This document shows, piece by piece, positions 16,234 through 25,748 of a DNA stretch of 64,000 nt (position 1 is the first letter of the stretch; each line of letters opens with the position of its first letter). The stretch is from Erythrobacter mangrovi (GTDB lineage: Bacteria; Pseudomonadota; Alphaproteobacteria; Sphingomonadales; Sphingomonadaceae). Location of the stretch: assembly GCF_013260645.1 (NCBI RefSeq), contig NZ_CP053921.1, positions 62,001 through 126,000 of the forward strand, in the 5' to 3' direction. The position numbers and the translations under genes were made by a program. The notes under the pieces are model-generated. The model was given only the letters and a program-made list of their open reading frames with translations. It searched no databases and was not told the DNA's origin.

Positions 16234-17522
16234 TGCAGTTATTGCGCACCTCGGAGCCGAATTTCGAGACGCAGTTCGATCGCATCGTGCGTGATCGGCG
16301 CGAGAGCGATGTCGACGTCCAGCGCGACGTTGCCGCCATCCTCACCGAAGTGCGCGAGCGTGGCGATGAAGCGCTGGCAGAATACTCGCTTCGTTTCGAC
16401 GGCCACGACCTCGCCGCCGAGGAAAACTGGCGCATTTCGCCAGAGGCCTGCAAGGCCGCCTATGACAATCTCGAACCGGAATTGCGCGACGCGCTGAACC
16501 TCGCGGCCGATCGCATCCGCTCCTATCACGAGAACCAGCTTCCCGAGGATCGCGATTACACCGATTCCATCGGCATGCGGCTTGGCGCACGCTGGTTGCC
16601 GGTCGATGCGGCAGGACTTTACGTCCCGGGTGGTCGTGCGGCCTATCCCAGTTCGCTGCTGATGAATGCGATCCCGGCCAAGGTGGCGGGCGTCGAACGG
16701 CTCGTCGTCGTCACTCCGACACCCAAAGGCCAGACGAACCCCCTTGTCCTCGCGGCGGCCCATGTCGCCCGGGTCGACGAAATCTGGCGTATCGGTGGCG
16801 CCCAGGCAGTCGCCGCGCTGGCCTATGGCACCGATCGCATCCCCCGCGTCGATGTCGTTACCGGCCCGGGCAATGCCTGGGTCGCGGAAGCCAAGCGCCA
16901 GCTCTATGGTGTCGTCGGCATCGATATGGTCGCGGGACCCAGCGAGATTCTCGTCATCGCCGACAAGGACAATGATCCCGACTGGATCGCCGCCGACCTG
17001 CTCAGCCAGGCCGAGCACGATCCGACCAGTCAGTCCATCCTCATCACCGATGACGAGTTGCTGGCGCGGCAGGTTCAGAACTCGATCGACCATGCCTTGA
17101 TGAAGCTGACAACGGCCGCGACCGCCAAGGCGAGCTGGGATCAGCACGGCCTGATCGTGATTGTCGAGAACCTCGACCAGGCCCCCGCCCTCGCCGACCG
17201 GCTCGCCGCAGAACATGCCGAACTGATGGTCGCCGACCCACAGGCCCTGTTCGACAAGCTTCGCCACGCAGGCAGCGTGTTCCTGGGCAAGCACACCCCG
17301 GAGGCCGTTGGCGATTATATCGCCGGTCCTAACCACGTCCTTCCCACCGGGCGTCGCGCACGCTTTGCCAGCGGTCTTTCGGTCCTGGACTTCATGAAAC
17401 GCACCAGCTTCATCGACGCTTCCGATGCGGCATTGGCCGCAATCGGTCCGGCAGCCGTCAGGCTGGCCGATGCCGAGGGCCTGCCCGCCCATGCCCTTTC
17501 GATTTCCGTGAGACTCAAGTGA
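16233..17522 (+). CDS. hisD: Histidinol dehydrogenase
   Basis: 429 aa, normal length. Motifs include AGLYVPGGRAAYPSSLLMN, RIGGAQAVAALAYGT, VTGPGNAWVAEAKRQ, GIDMVAGPSEILVIAD, DLLSQAEHDPTSQS and GDYIAGPNHVLPTG, with the Zn-binding and catalytic His/Glu residues in the expected places. Catalyses the last two steps of histidine biosynthesis, histidinol to histidine, using NAD. The ATG overlaps the hisG stop and the stop overlaps the nusB GTG, so the three genes are coupled. Confidence 0.97.
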   Translation: MQLLRTSEPNFETQFDRIVRDRRESDVDVQRDVAAILTEVRERGDEALAEYSLRFDGHDLAAEENWRISPEACKAAYDNLEPELRDALNLAADRIRSYHENQLPEDRDYTDSIGMRLGARWLPVDAAGLYVPGGRAAYPSSLLMNAIPAKVAGVERLVVVTPTPKGQTNPLVLAAAHVARVDEIWRIGGAQAVAALAYGTDRIPRVDVVTGPGNAWVAEAKRQLYGVVGIDMVAGPSEILVIADKDNDPDWIAADLLSQAEHDPTSQSILITDDELLARQVQNSIDHALMKLTTAATAKASWDQHGLIVIVENLDQAPALADRLAAEHAELMVADPQALFDKLRHAGSVFLGKHTPEAVGDYIAGPNHVLPTGRRARFASGLSVLDFMKRTSFIDASDAALAAIGPAAVRLADAEGLPAHALSISVRLK

Positions 17523-17971
17523 CCCAGAACTCCCGCTCGCAGGCCCGCTCAGCCGCCCGTCTTGCCGCCGTGCAGGCGCTCTACCAGCAGCAGATGGAAG
17601 GCACTACGCTCGCTCGCCTGCTCAACGAGTTCCACCAGCATCGCCTGGGCCAAGTGGTCGAAGACGAGGAATATGCCGATGCCGACGTCGATTTCTTCGA
17701 CGATGTCGTCGCAGGCGTCGAGGCCCGTCGCGCAGAGATAGACGAACGGCTTGCCGCCCGGCTTGCCGAGGGCTGGACGCTCGCGCGACTCGACAAGACC
17801 ATGTTGCAGATCCTGCGCGCCGGCACCTACGAATTGCTCGCCCGCCCCGATGTGACCAAGGCCACCACGATCAGCGAGTATGTCGACGTGGCAAAGGCCT
17901 TCTTCGACGATCGCGAAGCGAAATTCGTCAACGGCATCCTCGATGCGGTTGCCAAGGAAGCCGGGCGCTAG
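17519..17971 (+). CDS. nusB: Transcription antitermination factor NusB
   Basis: 150 aa all-helical RNA-binding protein: ARSAARLAAVQALYQQQMEG (Arg-rich N-terminal box A-binding motif), EGWTLARLDKTMLQILRAGT and TISEYVDVAKAFFDDREAKF, followed by VNGILDAVAKE. NusB with NusE binds boxA in rRNA transcripts. The start is GTG 17519, overlapping hisD TGA. thiL normally follows in this lineage but is separated here by an inverted esterase gene. Confidence 0.95.
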   Translation: MTQNSRSQARSAARLAAVQALYQQQMEGTTLARLLNEFHQHRLGQVVEDEEYADADVDFFDDVVAGVEARRAEIDERLAARLAEGWTLARLDKTMLQILRAGTYELLARPDVTKATTISEYVDVAKAFFDDREAKFVNGILDAVAKEAGR

Positions 17972-17972
17972 C

Positions 17973-18944
17973 TCAAGGATCCGAACGGTCGAGGAAGGTC
18001 AGCGGGATATCGATCCGCTGTGCCCAGGCGTTTTCCTCGTGTTCGGCCCCAAAGAACGCGCGACTCTGGTAGCTTGCGCCACCCCATCCCTGTTCGGCCA
18101 TCATTGCATCGAAAGCCTTGGCATAGGGCGGGTAGAACGCATCTAGCGTAGCGGTTCCGTGATCGATGTAGATATGATTGCGATCCGGATTGAGCGCTGA
18201 GGCCGCGAAATAGGCGCGAAACGCCTCCGTCACCACTCGCACCCGCCCTTCGACATCGTCACCTTCGGGCGCAGCCAGCGGAAGATGGGTCGACAAGCCG
18301 GCCGCTTGTCCGAACACTTCGGGATGCTCCGCGATGGCATAGAGGCTCATCAGGCCGCCCATCGACGAGCCCATGACCGCCGTATCCTGTGGTCCCGCCA
18401 AGGTGCGGAAACTGGCATCAACCCGCGGTTTGAGATCCTCGACCAGCAATCGCACATAATCGTCCCCGCGCAGGGGATAGCCAGGTTCGATCCCGGCAAA
18501 CTGGATCTCGTCCACCCGCTGCCGATAATCCTCGGGCAAGAGGCCATAGAGCTTCTGCGGAAACATCACCTGGTAGCGGTTTTTCGGGCTGCGCAAGCCG
18601 ACTACGATCCATTCCCGCAAGTCACCCTGTTCGGACATGCGGGCAATCGCTTCATCGATCCCCCATTCCTTGTCGAAGTTCGACAGACGTCGATCGAAGA
18701 TGTTCTCCGCGTCATGCATGTAGAGGACCGGATACCGCCTCTCAGGAGAGGACGCGTAGCTTGGCGGCAGCCAGACCCATATATCCTCCACCCCCACAGC
18801 CTCTGCCGGGGCGAAACCGGGCCACCAGACGATCGAGCCTGCCGATACTTCGGGCACGCTGGGTTTGGGCGCCTCCTGTGCAGCCAGCGGCGCCGTGGCC
18901 GTCAGGGCCAGCGCGGCAAGCAGCCTCCTCATCATGGATGACAT
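17973..18944 (-). CDS. Secreted alpha/beta-hydrolase esterase (esterase D / siderophore-esterase type)
   Basis: 323 aa. The start is ATG 18944, with GGAGG eight bases before it; the N-terminus MSSMMRRLLAALALTATAPL followed by AAQEA is a signal peptide with a likely AQA-type cleavage site, so it is exported. RYPVLYMHDAENIFDRR, VMGSSMGGLMSLYAIAEHPE (nucleophile Ser in GSSMGG) and the C-terminal GAEHEENAWAQR His match the putative esterase (EstD / IroE / YbbA-like) family. Substrate not inferable. It lies antisense between nusB and thiL with 1 bp to the nusB stop. Confidence 0.88.
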   Translation of the reverse strand: MSSMMRRLLAALALTATAPLAAQEAPKPSVPEVSAGSIVWWPGFAPAEAVGVEDIWVWLPPSYASSPERRYPVLYMHDAENIFDRRLSNFDKEWGIDEAIARMSEQGDLREWIVVGLRSPKNRYQVMFPQKLYGLLPEDYRQRVDEIQFAGIEPGYPLRGDDYVRLLVEDLKPRVDASFRTLAGPQDTAVMGSSMGGLMSLYAIAEHPEVFGQAAGLSTHLPLAAPEGDDVEGRVRVVTEAFRAYFAASALNPDRNHIYIDHGTATLDAFYPPYAKAFDAMMAEQGWGGASYQSRAFFGAEHEENAWAQRIDIPLTFLDRSDP

Positions 18945-18989
18945 CCTCTTTCCTCCGTGCGATTGCTCACCGCCTATGGATGTGATGCA

Positions 18990-19853
18990 GTGAGCAATGA
19001 AGCTGAATTCGTAGCCACGCTGCGCGCGATGGCCACCTGCCCAGCAGCGCGCGGATTGGAAGACGACGCCGCGGTCATACCGTTCGGTTCCGAAACCCTG
19101 ATCCTTACCCACGATACACTGGTCCAGGGCGTCCACATCCGCGAGGATGAGGACGCCAGCGACATCGCGTGGAAGCTCGTTGCGGTGAATCTCTCTGACC
19201 TCGCCGCCAAGGGGGCAGAGCCCCTCGGCGTGCTCGTCTCGCACATGCTCGGCGAGGACGATCAGGCCTTCGTCGCGGGTTTGCATGAGGTGCTTGGCAA
19301 ATACGACGTGCCGTTGCTGGGCGGTGACACGGTCCGTGCGGAAGGGCGCAGGGTGTGGGGCTGTACCGCAATCGGAAGGGCAACTTGCACACCGGTTCCC
19401 GACCGACGGGGAGCAAAGCCAGGCGACGCCGTTTACGTTACCGGCCAGCTGGGCCTGGCCATGCTGGGCATGGAGGATCGCGGTTCGGGAAGCGTCGCAG
19501 ATCTTGCCTATCGCCGCCCCGCTCCCTTGCTGAGCCTCGGTCGTAGCCTTGCCCCGCACGTCACAGCGATGATGGACATCTCCGATGGCTTGCTGCTCGA
19601 TGCCGCGCGCATGGCCAAGGCGAGTAGCTGTACCCTCGCGCTGGACGCCGCCAGGCTAAGGCCTTTGGCGCCTGCTGGCAGGTTCGAAGCGGCTCTACGT
19701 TGGGGGGATGATTATCAGCTGCTGCTGACCGGCCCCGACGGTCTCGAAGCGCGATTTGCTGTGACTAAGATCGGAATTGTGCAGGAGGTCGGACAGTCCT
19801 CCCTATTGCTCGACGGCCATCCTCCGCAGGAGCCGCTTGGCTTTTCCCACTGA
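18990..19853 (+). CDS. thiL: Thiamine-monophosphate kinase
   Basis: About 287 aa from GTG 18990 (SNEAEFVATLRAMA matches the usual ThiL N-terminus); GTG 18957 is in frame and would add 11 residues. LEDDAAVIPFGSETLILTHD, VNLSDLAAKGAEPLGVLVS, LLGGDTVRAEGR and MMDISDGLLLDAARMAKAS carry the Asp cluster that binds Mg2+ and ATP. Produces thiamine pyrophosphate from thiamine monophosphate. Divergent from the esterase gene; 150 bp upstream of hppA. Confidence 0.93.
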   Translation: MSNEAEFVATLRAMATCPAARGLEDDAAVIPFGSETLILTHDTLVQGVHIREDEDASDIAWKLVAVNLSDLAAKGAEPLGVLVSHMLGEDDQAFVAGLHEVLGKYDVPLLGGDTVRAEGRRVWGCTAIGRATCTPVPDRRGAKPGDAVYVTGQLGLAMLGMEDRGSGSVADLAYRRPAPLLSLGRSLAPHVTAMMDISDGLLLDAARMAKASSCTLALDAARLRPLAPAGRFEAALRWGDDYQLLLTGPDGLEARFAVTKIGIVQEVGQSSLLLDGHPPQEPLGFSH

Positions 19854-19903
19854 ACATTTCGCCAGCAAGGGCCGATAGGCGCGGATTGCATCCCTTTTCG
19901 CCC

Positions 19904-19931
19904 TTGTCAGGCAACATCGGCCCCTTATACC
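19904..19931 (+). promoter_or_regulatory. Possible sigma-70 promoter of hppA
   Basis: TTGTCA (19904-19909) and TATACC (19926-19931) are separated by 16 nt, a plausible -35/-10 pair about 75 bp upstream of the hppA start. A CCGACG/CGTCGG hairpin (19947-19965) would lie in the leader. Weak evidence because spacing and the -10 are not ideal. Confidence 0.35.
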
Positions 19932-20003
19932 CCTCGGCCACATGCTCCGACGTATCCCGCGTCGGGTCGCATTCATCAAAAAACAAAGGGAGGGGACTGC
20001 TCC

Positions 20004-22094
20004 GTGGATTTAATTACAATTTCCATCCTGCTGGGACTGCTGGCCATCGTGTACGGCTTCGTCACCAGCCGCCAGGTGCTCGGTAGTGATGCCGGCAACG
20101 ACAAGATGCAGGAAATCGCTGCTGCCATCCAGGAGGGTGCGCAGGCCTATCTGAAGCGCCAGTACACCACCATCGCCATGGTCGGTGTCGTCGTTGCGGC
20201 TCTCGTACTGTTCTTCCTCGGCGGAATTCCGGCCACCGGCTTCGCAATTGGCGCAATCCTTTCGGGCGTCGCGGGCTTCATCGGAATGAACATCTCGGTT
20301 CGTTCGAACGTCCGCACCGCTGCCGCCGCGCAGAAGGGGTTGCAGCAGGGCCTCACCCTCGCCTTCCGTGCAGGTGCGATCACCGGCATGCTTGTGGCGG
20401 GCCTCGCCCTGCTCGCGATCGCGGTGTTCTTCTGGTACCTGACCGGCCCCGCTGGTTATGCCGCGAATGACCGCCATGTGATCGACGGCCTCGTCGGTCT
20501 CGCCTTCGGCGCTTCGCTGATCTCGATCTTCGCGCGTCTTGGCGGCGGTATCTTCACCAAGGCCGCTGACGTCGGTGCCGACCTTGTCGGCAAGGTCGAA
20601 GCGGGTATTCCCGAAGACGATCCGCGCAACCCCGCGGTCATCGCGGACAATGTGGGCGACAACGTCGGTGACTGCGCCGGCATGGCCGCCGACCTGTTCG
20701 AAACCTACGTCGTCACCGTGGGTGCGACCATGGTCCTCACCGCACTGCTGATGAAGGGTCTCGGTGACCTGCTGATGCCGATGATGGCGCTTCCGCTGCT
20801 GATCGGCGGCGCGTGCATCCTGACTTCGATCATCGGCACCTATTTCGTCCGCCTTGGTGGCGGCACCAACGTCATGGGTGCGATGTACAAGGGCTTCTTC
20901 GTCACGGCGGTCCTGTCGATCCCGCTGATCTGGATCGTCACCAGCTATGCGCTTGGCGGCATGGAAGCGAACATCCCGGGCGCCGAGTTCAGCGGGCGCC
21001 ACCTGTTCTACTGCTCGCTGCTTGGTCTGGCCATCACCGGCCTGATCATCTGGATCACCGAGTATTACACCGGCACCAATTATCGCCCGGTGCGCTCGAT
21101 CGCCAAGGCTTCGGAAACGGGCCATGGTACCAACGTGATCCAGGGCCTCGCCATCAGCCTTGAATCGACCGCATTGCCGACGCTCGTCATCGTGGCGGGC
21201 ATCATCATTGCCTACTCGCTCGCGGGCCTCATCGGCATTGCTTATGCGGCTACCGCAATGCTGGCGCTGGCAGGCATGGTCGTGGCACTCGACGCTTACG
21301 GCCCGGTGACCGACAACGCCGGCGGCATTGCCGAAATGGCCGGTCTCGACGACAGCGTTCGCGAGAAGACCGACCTGCTCGACGCCGTGGGCAACACCAC
21401 CAAGGCGGTGACCAAGGGTTATGCGATCGGATCTGCCGGCCTTGCCGCGCTGGTACTGTTCGCCGCCTATACCACCGACTTGCGGGAATTCTTCCCTAGC
21501 CTGACGGTAAACTTCAGCCTCGAGAATCCCTACGTCATTGTCGGCCTGCTGCTCGGCGCGCTGCTCCCGTACCTGTTCGGTGCGATGGGCATGACCGCCG
21601 TGGGCCGCGCCGCCGGCGACGTGGTGATCGACGTGCGTGAGCAGTTTGCCAACGACCCAGGCATCATGGCCGGTACCAGCAAGCCGAACTACGCCAAGAC
21701 AGTCGACCTCGTCACCAAGGCAGCCATCAAGGAGATGATCATCCCCTCGATGCTGCCGGTGCTTGCGCCGATCGTGGTCTACTTCGTGATCACCGCGATC
21801 GCAGGACAGGAGAACGGCTTCGCCGCACTCGGCGCCCTGCTGCTCGGTGTGATCGTAGGCGGCCTCTTCGTGGCCCTTTCCATGACCGCTGGCGGCGGTG
21901 CGTGGGACAATGCCAAGAAGTACATCGAGGACGGCAATCACGGCGGCAAGGGTTCCGAAGCCCACAAGGCCGCGGTAACCGGCGACACGGTGGGTGACCC
22001 TTACAAGGACACTGCCGGCCCGGCGGTGAACCCGATGATCAAGATCACCAACATTGTCGCCTTGCTGTTGCTCGCAGCATTGGCGGCGGGCTGA
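20004..22094 (+). CDS. hppA: Membrane-bound proton-translocating pyrophosphatase, K+-independent type
   Basis: 696 aa, about 16 membrane helices, cytoplasmic membrane. The pyrophosphate site is [19 protein letters not shown] (from about residue 215), with later acidic clusters in the [14 protein letters not shown] and [15 protein letters not shown] regions. The segment [16 protein letters not shown] has Lys467 and Thr470 where K+-dependent enzymes have Ala; this marks the K+-independent H+-pumping class. GTG 20004 is preceded by a strong GGAGGGG. It couples PPi hydrolysis to proton export, providing extra motive force. A strong terminator follows. Confidence 0.96.
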   Translation: MDLITISILLGLLAIVYGFVTSRQVLGSDAGNDKMQEIAAAIQEGAQAYLKRQYTTIAMVGVVVAALVLFFLGGIPATGFAIGAILSGVAGFIGMNISVRSNVRTAAAAQKGLQQGLTLAFRAGAITGMLVAGLALLAIAVFFWYLTGPAGYAANDRHVIDGLVGLAFGASLISIFARLGGGIFTKAADVGADLVGKVEAGIPEDDPRNPAVIADNVGDNVGDCAGMAADLFETYVVTVGATMVLTALLMKGLGDLLMPMMALPLLIGGACILTSIIGTYFVRLGGGTNVMGAMYKGFFVTAVLSIPLIWIVTSYALGGMEANIPGAEFSGRHLFYCSLLGLAITGLIIWITEYYTGTNYRPVRSIAKASETGHGTNVIQGLAISLESTALPTLVIVAGIIIAYSLAGLIGIAYAATAMLALAGMVVALDAYGPVTDNAGGIAEMAGLDDSVREKTDLLDAVGNTTKAVTKGYAIGSAGLAALVLFAAYTTDLREFFPSLTVNFSLENPYVIVGLLLGALLPYLFGAMGMTAVGRAAGDVVIDVREQFANDPGIMAGTSKPNYAKTVDLVTKAAIKEMIIPSMLPVLAPIVVYFVITAIAGQENGFAALGALLLGVIVGGLFVALSMTAGGGAWDNAKKYIEDGNHGGKGSEAHKAAVTGDTVGDPYKDTAGPAVNPMIKITNIVALLLLAALAAG

Positions 22095-22122
22095 TCAAAC
22101 CCTCGCAATTCGAGAGACATTC

Positions 22123-22155
22123 AACCCCGTCCGGAGCGATCCGGGCGGGGTTTTT
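22123..22155 (+). terminator. Rho-independent terminator after hppA
   Basis: AACCCCGTCCGGA (22123-22135) pairs with TCCGGGCGGGGTT (22140-22152) around a GCGA loop with only one G-T wobble, and the stem runs into TTTTT. It is the clearest intrinsic terminator in the window and closes the hppA transcript 28 bp after its stop. Confidence 0.92.
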
Positions 22156-22280
22156 ACTTGCGGTTCGGCCCTCAAATTGCATTATGGCCTCGGGCGGGGG
22201 TCGATCCGATAAGGATTTGTTCGAGGGGTTTTCATCGCGACGCCAGCCTGGGGAACCATTCTTGGGACGCGGAAAACTCT

Positions 22281-24350
22281 ATGCCTTTAGCTAAGCTTGC
22301 ACATCGTGCTTCCAGTGCCGTTGCACTCGCCATTGCGACCGTCCCCCTTGCGCTTGCGCCGCAGCCGGCCGCAGCACAAGAGGCTGCGCCCCAAGTACCC
22401 GAAACGGCAAGCGGCCGTATTCCCGTGGCCGAGTTCGTCAAACAATCGAACATGAGCAACGCGCGTATTTCGCCGGACGGAAAGCACCTAGCCTACCTTA
22501 CCGGCCAGAACGGTCGCGAGGTCCTCGTGATGCTAGACCTCGACAATCTTTCGCGCCCGCCCAGGCTCATCATCGCCTCGGAGGAAGCGCGTGAAGCTGG
22601 CGATCGAACTATGACTGGCTTCCGCTGGATCGGTAACAAGCACGTTGTAATGACGGTCATCAGCCGGGAGAACCTTAACGGCAATCTCGCCGACTTTCGC
22701 AGGCTCGTGGCCTACGACATTGATAGCGGCAAGCTGGTCCAGCAAGCATGGCGAGACGCTGGCGGCGATGCTGGCCAGATTCTTTATATCAATCATGATA
22801 CCGGAAAATATCTCCTGCAGCGAGACAGCGTTGCCAACAGCACAGAACGCTGGGGATTTCCGGAGGTCGTCGAGGTCGACGTCAACGACGGCAGCTTCAA
22901 GATGGTCCAGCGAACCAACCCGGTTGTCCGCGGTTGGGCGGCTGATGGCTCTGGCGTAGTGCGCGCGGGCTTCAACTCGAGTGGCGATACCGGCAAACTG
23001 CGCATGCTCTACCGCTCGGACGATAGCGGCAACTTCAAGACCGTGTATAACGAGGCCGACAAGACCTTTACTGCAACCGTCCCGATCCCGCGGATGTTCA
23101 TCCCTGGTACTGATGAGGCTTATGTCCTGTCGCGCGACGAAGGCTTCGACCGGGTCTATCGCGTTAACATGAACACGCTCGAACTGGGCAAACCGATCTT
23201 CGAAGTCGAAGGCTACGATGTTCAGGGCATCATCACCAACGAGGACGGCACCAAGGTCGTTGGCTACCGCACTTTCGATGGAACTCTGCATAACACCTAC
23301 ATCGATCCGACGCTGAAGGCCGTTCAAGAGGCGCTTGAAGAGGTTTTCGGCAAGGGCGAGGCAATCCTGGTCGACTACACCGAGGATAACCGCAAGTTCA
23401 TTGTCTATGGCGGCGGAGTGGAGCGCGAAGGTGGTTATTACATCTTCGACACCAAAAGTGGCTCGCTACAGCTGCTCAACTGGACCCGCAGCGCCCTCAA
23501 GGACGCACCACTCAACCCGGTTAGGGCTGAATGGTATACCGCAAGTGATGGTACCAGAATCCAGGCGGTGGTCACCTATCCACGCCATCGCCTGGGGCAG
23601 AAGAACTTGCCCGTGGTGGTGATGCCGCATGGTGGTCCGTTCGGTGCCTTCTCGGCCACCAACTCGGTCGAGCCGTGGAACCAGCCGCTTGCCGAGCAAG
23701 GCTATGTGGTAATCCAGCCGAACTACCGCGGCTCGGGCGGCTATGGTCGCCAGTTCGAAGAGATGGGCCGCGAGCCGGGTGGATACGGCAAGCGGATGCA
23801 GGACGATCTCAACGACATACTGACCTATTTCGGTCAGCAAGGTGCCATCGATCCGAACCGCGCGTGCATCATGGGTTGGTCTTATGGCGGCTATGCTGCG
23901 GCTCGTGGAGCCCAGCGTGACGCCAACGTTTGGAAATGTGCCGTGGCCGGCGCCGGTGTTTATGACATGCCCCTGATGAATCGCTGGGACGCCCGCAATC
24001 TCGGTCGTTTCAGCAGCGGCTTCCAGGCCACCTCCGAAGACCCTGAGGGTATATCCTCGGCCCGCAATACAGATGGGCCGTGGGCTCCGATCCTGATCGT
24101 GACCGCCAAGCGCGATGCACGTATCCCCATGGAACAGGCCGAAACTCTTGTTTCAAATCTCCAGAAATCGGGCAAGGTCGAAGGAAAGGACTTCCGATAT
24201 ATCGTGCAGGAGCAGGGCACTCACAATCTGCCCTATGATGACGTCCATATCCAATGGATCGAAGAGGCCTACGACTGGCTGCAGAAGCATAACCCGGCCT
24301 ACATTCCTGGGGATGGGGACCAACCGCCCAAACTGATCAAGTTCGACTGA
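22281..24350 (+). CDS. Secreted S9-family prolyl oligopeptidase-like peptidase
   Basis: 689 aa. MPLAKLAHRASSAVALAIAT plus a hydrophobic stretch ending in PAAAQEA is a signal peptide. A beta-propeller region (about 50-420, with NARISPDGKHLAYLTG) precedes the hydrolase domain: catalytic Ser534 in GWSYGGYAAARGA, Asp612 in VTAKRDARIP, His648 in EQGTHNLPYDD. Cleaves small peptides in the periplasm, probably for nutrient uptake. The frame extends upstream to 22158, but the signal peptide fixes the start at ATG 22281. No strong Shine-Dalgarno is seen. The third codon position is less G+C rich than in tesB or uvrC. Confidence 0.93.
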   Translation: MPLAKLAHRASSAVALAIATVPLALAPQPAAAQEAAPQVPETASGRIPVAEFVKQSNMSNARISPDGKHLAYLTGQNGREVLVMLDLDNLSRPPRLIIASEEAREAGDRTMTGFRWIGNKHVVMTVISRENLNGNLADFRRLVAYDIDSGKLVQQAWRDAGGDAGQILYINHDTGKYLLQRDSVANSTERWGFPEVVEVDVNDGSFKMVQRTNPVVRGWAADGSGVVRAGFNSSGDTGKLRMLYRSDDSGNFKTVYNEADKTFTATVPIPRMFIPGTDEAYVLSRDEGFDRVYRVNMNTLELGKPIFEVEGYDVQGIITNEDGTKVVGYRTFDGTLHNTYIDPTLKAVQEALEEVFGKGEAILVDYTEDNRKFIVYGGGVEREGGYYIFDTKSGSLQLLNWTRSALKDAPLNPVRAEWYTASDGTRIQAVVTYPRHRLGQKNLPVVVMPHGGPFGAFSATNSVEPWNQPLAEQGYVVIQPNYRGSGGYGRQFEEMGREPGGYGKRMQDDLNDILTYFGQQGAIDPNRACIMGWSYGGYAAARGAQRDANVWKCAVAGAGVYDMPLMNRWDARNLGRFSSGFQATSEDPEGISSARNTDGPWAPILIVTAKRDARIPMEQAETLVSNLQKSGKVEGKDFRYIVQEQGTHNLPYDDVHIQWIEEAYDWLQKHNPAYIPGDGDQPPKLIKFD

Positions 24351-24412
24351 TCTGGAGGCGTGCTGCAATCGCCCGACCAGAGTTGCCGGACTATGCATCA
24401 CACTGACAGGTA

Positions 24413-24447
24413 AAAGACCCCGCGGTACGATCCGGTGGGGGCTCTTG
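24413..24447 (+). terminator. Terminator-like hairpin after the S9 peptidase gene
   Basis: AAGACCCCGCGG and TCCGGTGGGGGCTCTT form an imperfect stem around TACGA, 60 bp after the S9 peptidase stop. It ends in CTCTTG rather than a run of T, so termination is plausible but weaker than after hppA. Confidence 0.55.
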
Positions 24448-24482
24448 CCTCCCGTCCAAGTCCAAGCCGGTTGACCGACATC

Positions 24483-25748
24483 ATGATTTCCATGGCGTTA
24501 AGCGTTTTTCAGCGCCTTCGGCTTAGTGCATCGAATGGGTCGGGAGAGCTCTCTCTCGTCGGAGCGGACGGGGGATCGATGCAGGTCAGATTGCTGCAGG
24601 ACGACGCATGCGTCAGCGTGCAGCCGGTCGCATCCGTATGTCATTTGCCCGACGGCTTCCATACCTTGCCCTGGACCGCCGTTAACTTGGCACAACTTGC
24701 CCCTGCCTGGGACCATCTCGCTCGGCATGCAGCCAGCCCCAATTCCTTTTTTGAATCATGGTACCTGACCCCCTCGCTTGAAGCTTTCGACCCGAGGGGT
24801 GACGTATCCCTTGCAATGCTCGTTGAGGGCGGTGAGTTGCGCGGATCGATGCCGAGCTGGGCCGACCCGAACTATCAGGGCCGCCCGCTGGTCCATATCG
24901 CACCGTGGCTGCATGCGAACATGTTCTGCGGTACGCCACTGGTAAGCAAGGGATGGGAATGAGCCTTCTGGCAATCCTACCTCGAACGCACCGACGCCAC
25001 GAGCGGTCGGGCTTGGTTCCTGCACCTGCCCCTCCTCTCGCTTGACTACGCCGTGACCCGGTCACTCGTCTCGCTATGTGCCGAACAAGGCCGACAGGTG
25101 GCCGAAGTGCTGCATCGCAGCCGCGCGGTACTCAATCACGGTTTTACGCCGGACGAACACCTCCGGTCGGCAATGAGCGCCAAGAAGCGCAAGGAACTGC
25201 GCCGCCAGCGCGCCCGCCTCGAGAAAGAAGATGCGGTATCCATCCGCCGAACTCGCGGGACAGAGCGGCTCGACAAGTGGATCGGTGAGTTCCTGGCGCT
25301 TGAGCTGCGCGGGTGGAAGGGTGGGCGCGGCTCGGCCTTGGCCAGCGACCCACGCAATGAACAGCTCTTCCGTCAATCGCTCGCCGGCGCTGCGGCGCTT
25401 GGCCGACTTGAGCGCATTGCGATGTATTGTGGCGACAGGCCGATCGCCATGCTCGCAACCTTTCTCGCCGAACCGGGAGCTTACTCCTTCAAGACGAGCT
25501 TCGACGAGGATTTTGCACGTTTTTCGCCCGGCCTGCTGCTGCAAGTCGAAAACCTCGCCCTGCTCGAAGATCCAGTCCTCGAGTGGTGCGACAGCTGCGC
25601 CGCAGTCGACCATCCGATGATCGAACGGATCTGGCGGGATCGGCGCGAGATGGTCTGGCTTTCCATTGGCGTGGGGCGTGGCCTGCGTCGCAAGATGGGC
25701 GAGCTGTGGGCAAAAATTGAGGCGTGGCGAGAGGAGCGGCGGGCATGA
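24483..25748 (+). pseudogene. GNAT/BioF2-like acetyltransferase gene interrupted by one in-frame TGA
   Basis: Two open segments in the same frame flank a single TGA at 24960-24962. Upstream, 159 codons read through SFFESWYLTPSLEAFDP to GTPLVSKGWE; directly after the stop the frame reads AFWQSYLERTDATSGRAWFL and continues to 25748 through SAKKRKELRRQRARLEKEDA and GDRPIAMLATFLAEPGAYSF, which match the BioF2-like (CelD) acyltransferase half of this family. Joined, they would give a normal product of about 420 aa. The rest of the frame is intact, so this is a recent mutation, a sequencing error, or recoding; an internal restart at GTG 25053 could make a 231 aa C-terminal fragment. It is paired with the JmjC-like gene. 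Confidence 0.85.

Noticed and set aside
20010-21965. 651-codon open frame on the minus strand opposite hppA
   Set aside because: It is antisense to a clearly coding, strongly conserved gene; the frame is open because of GC-rich third positions and has no recognisable domain.
24435-25748. Frameshift in the acetyltransferase gene
   Set aside because: Both parts are in the same frame (positions divisible by 3); only a stop codon separates them.
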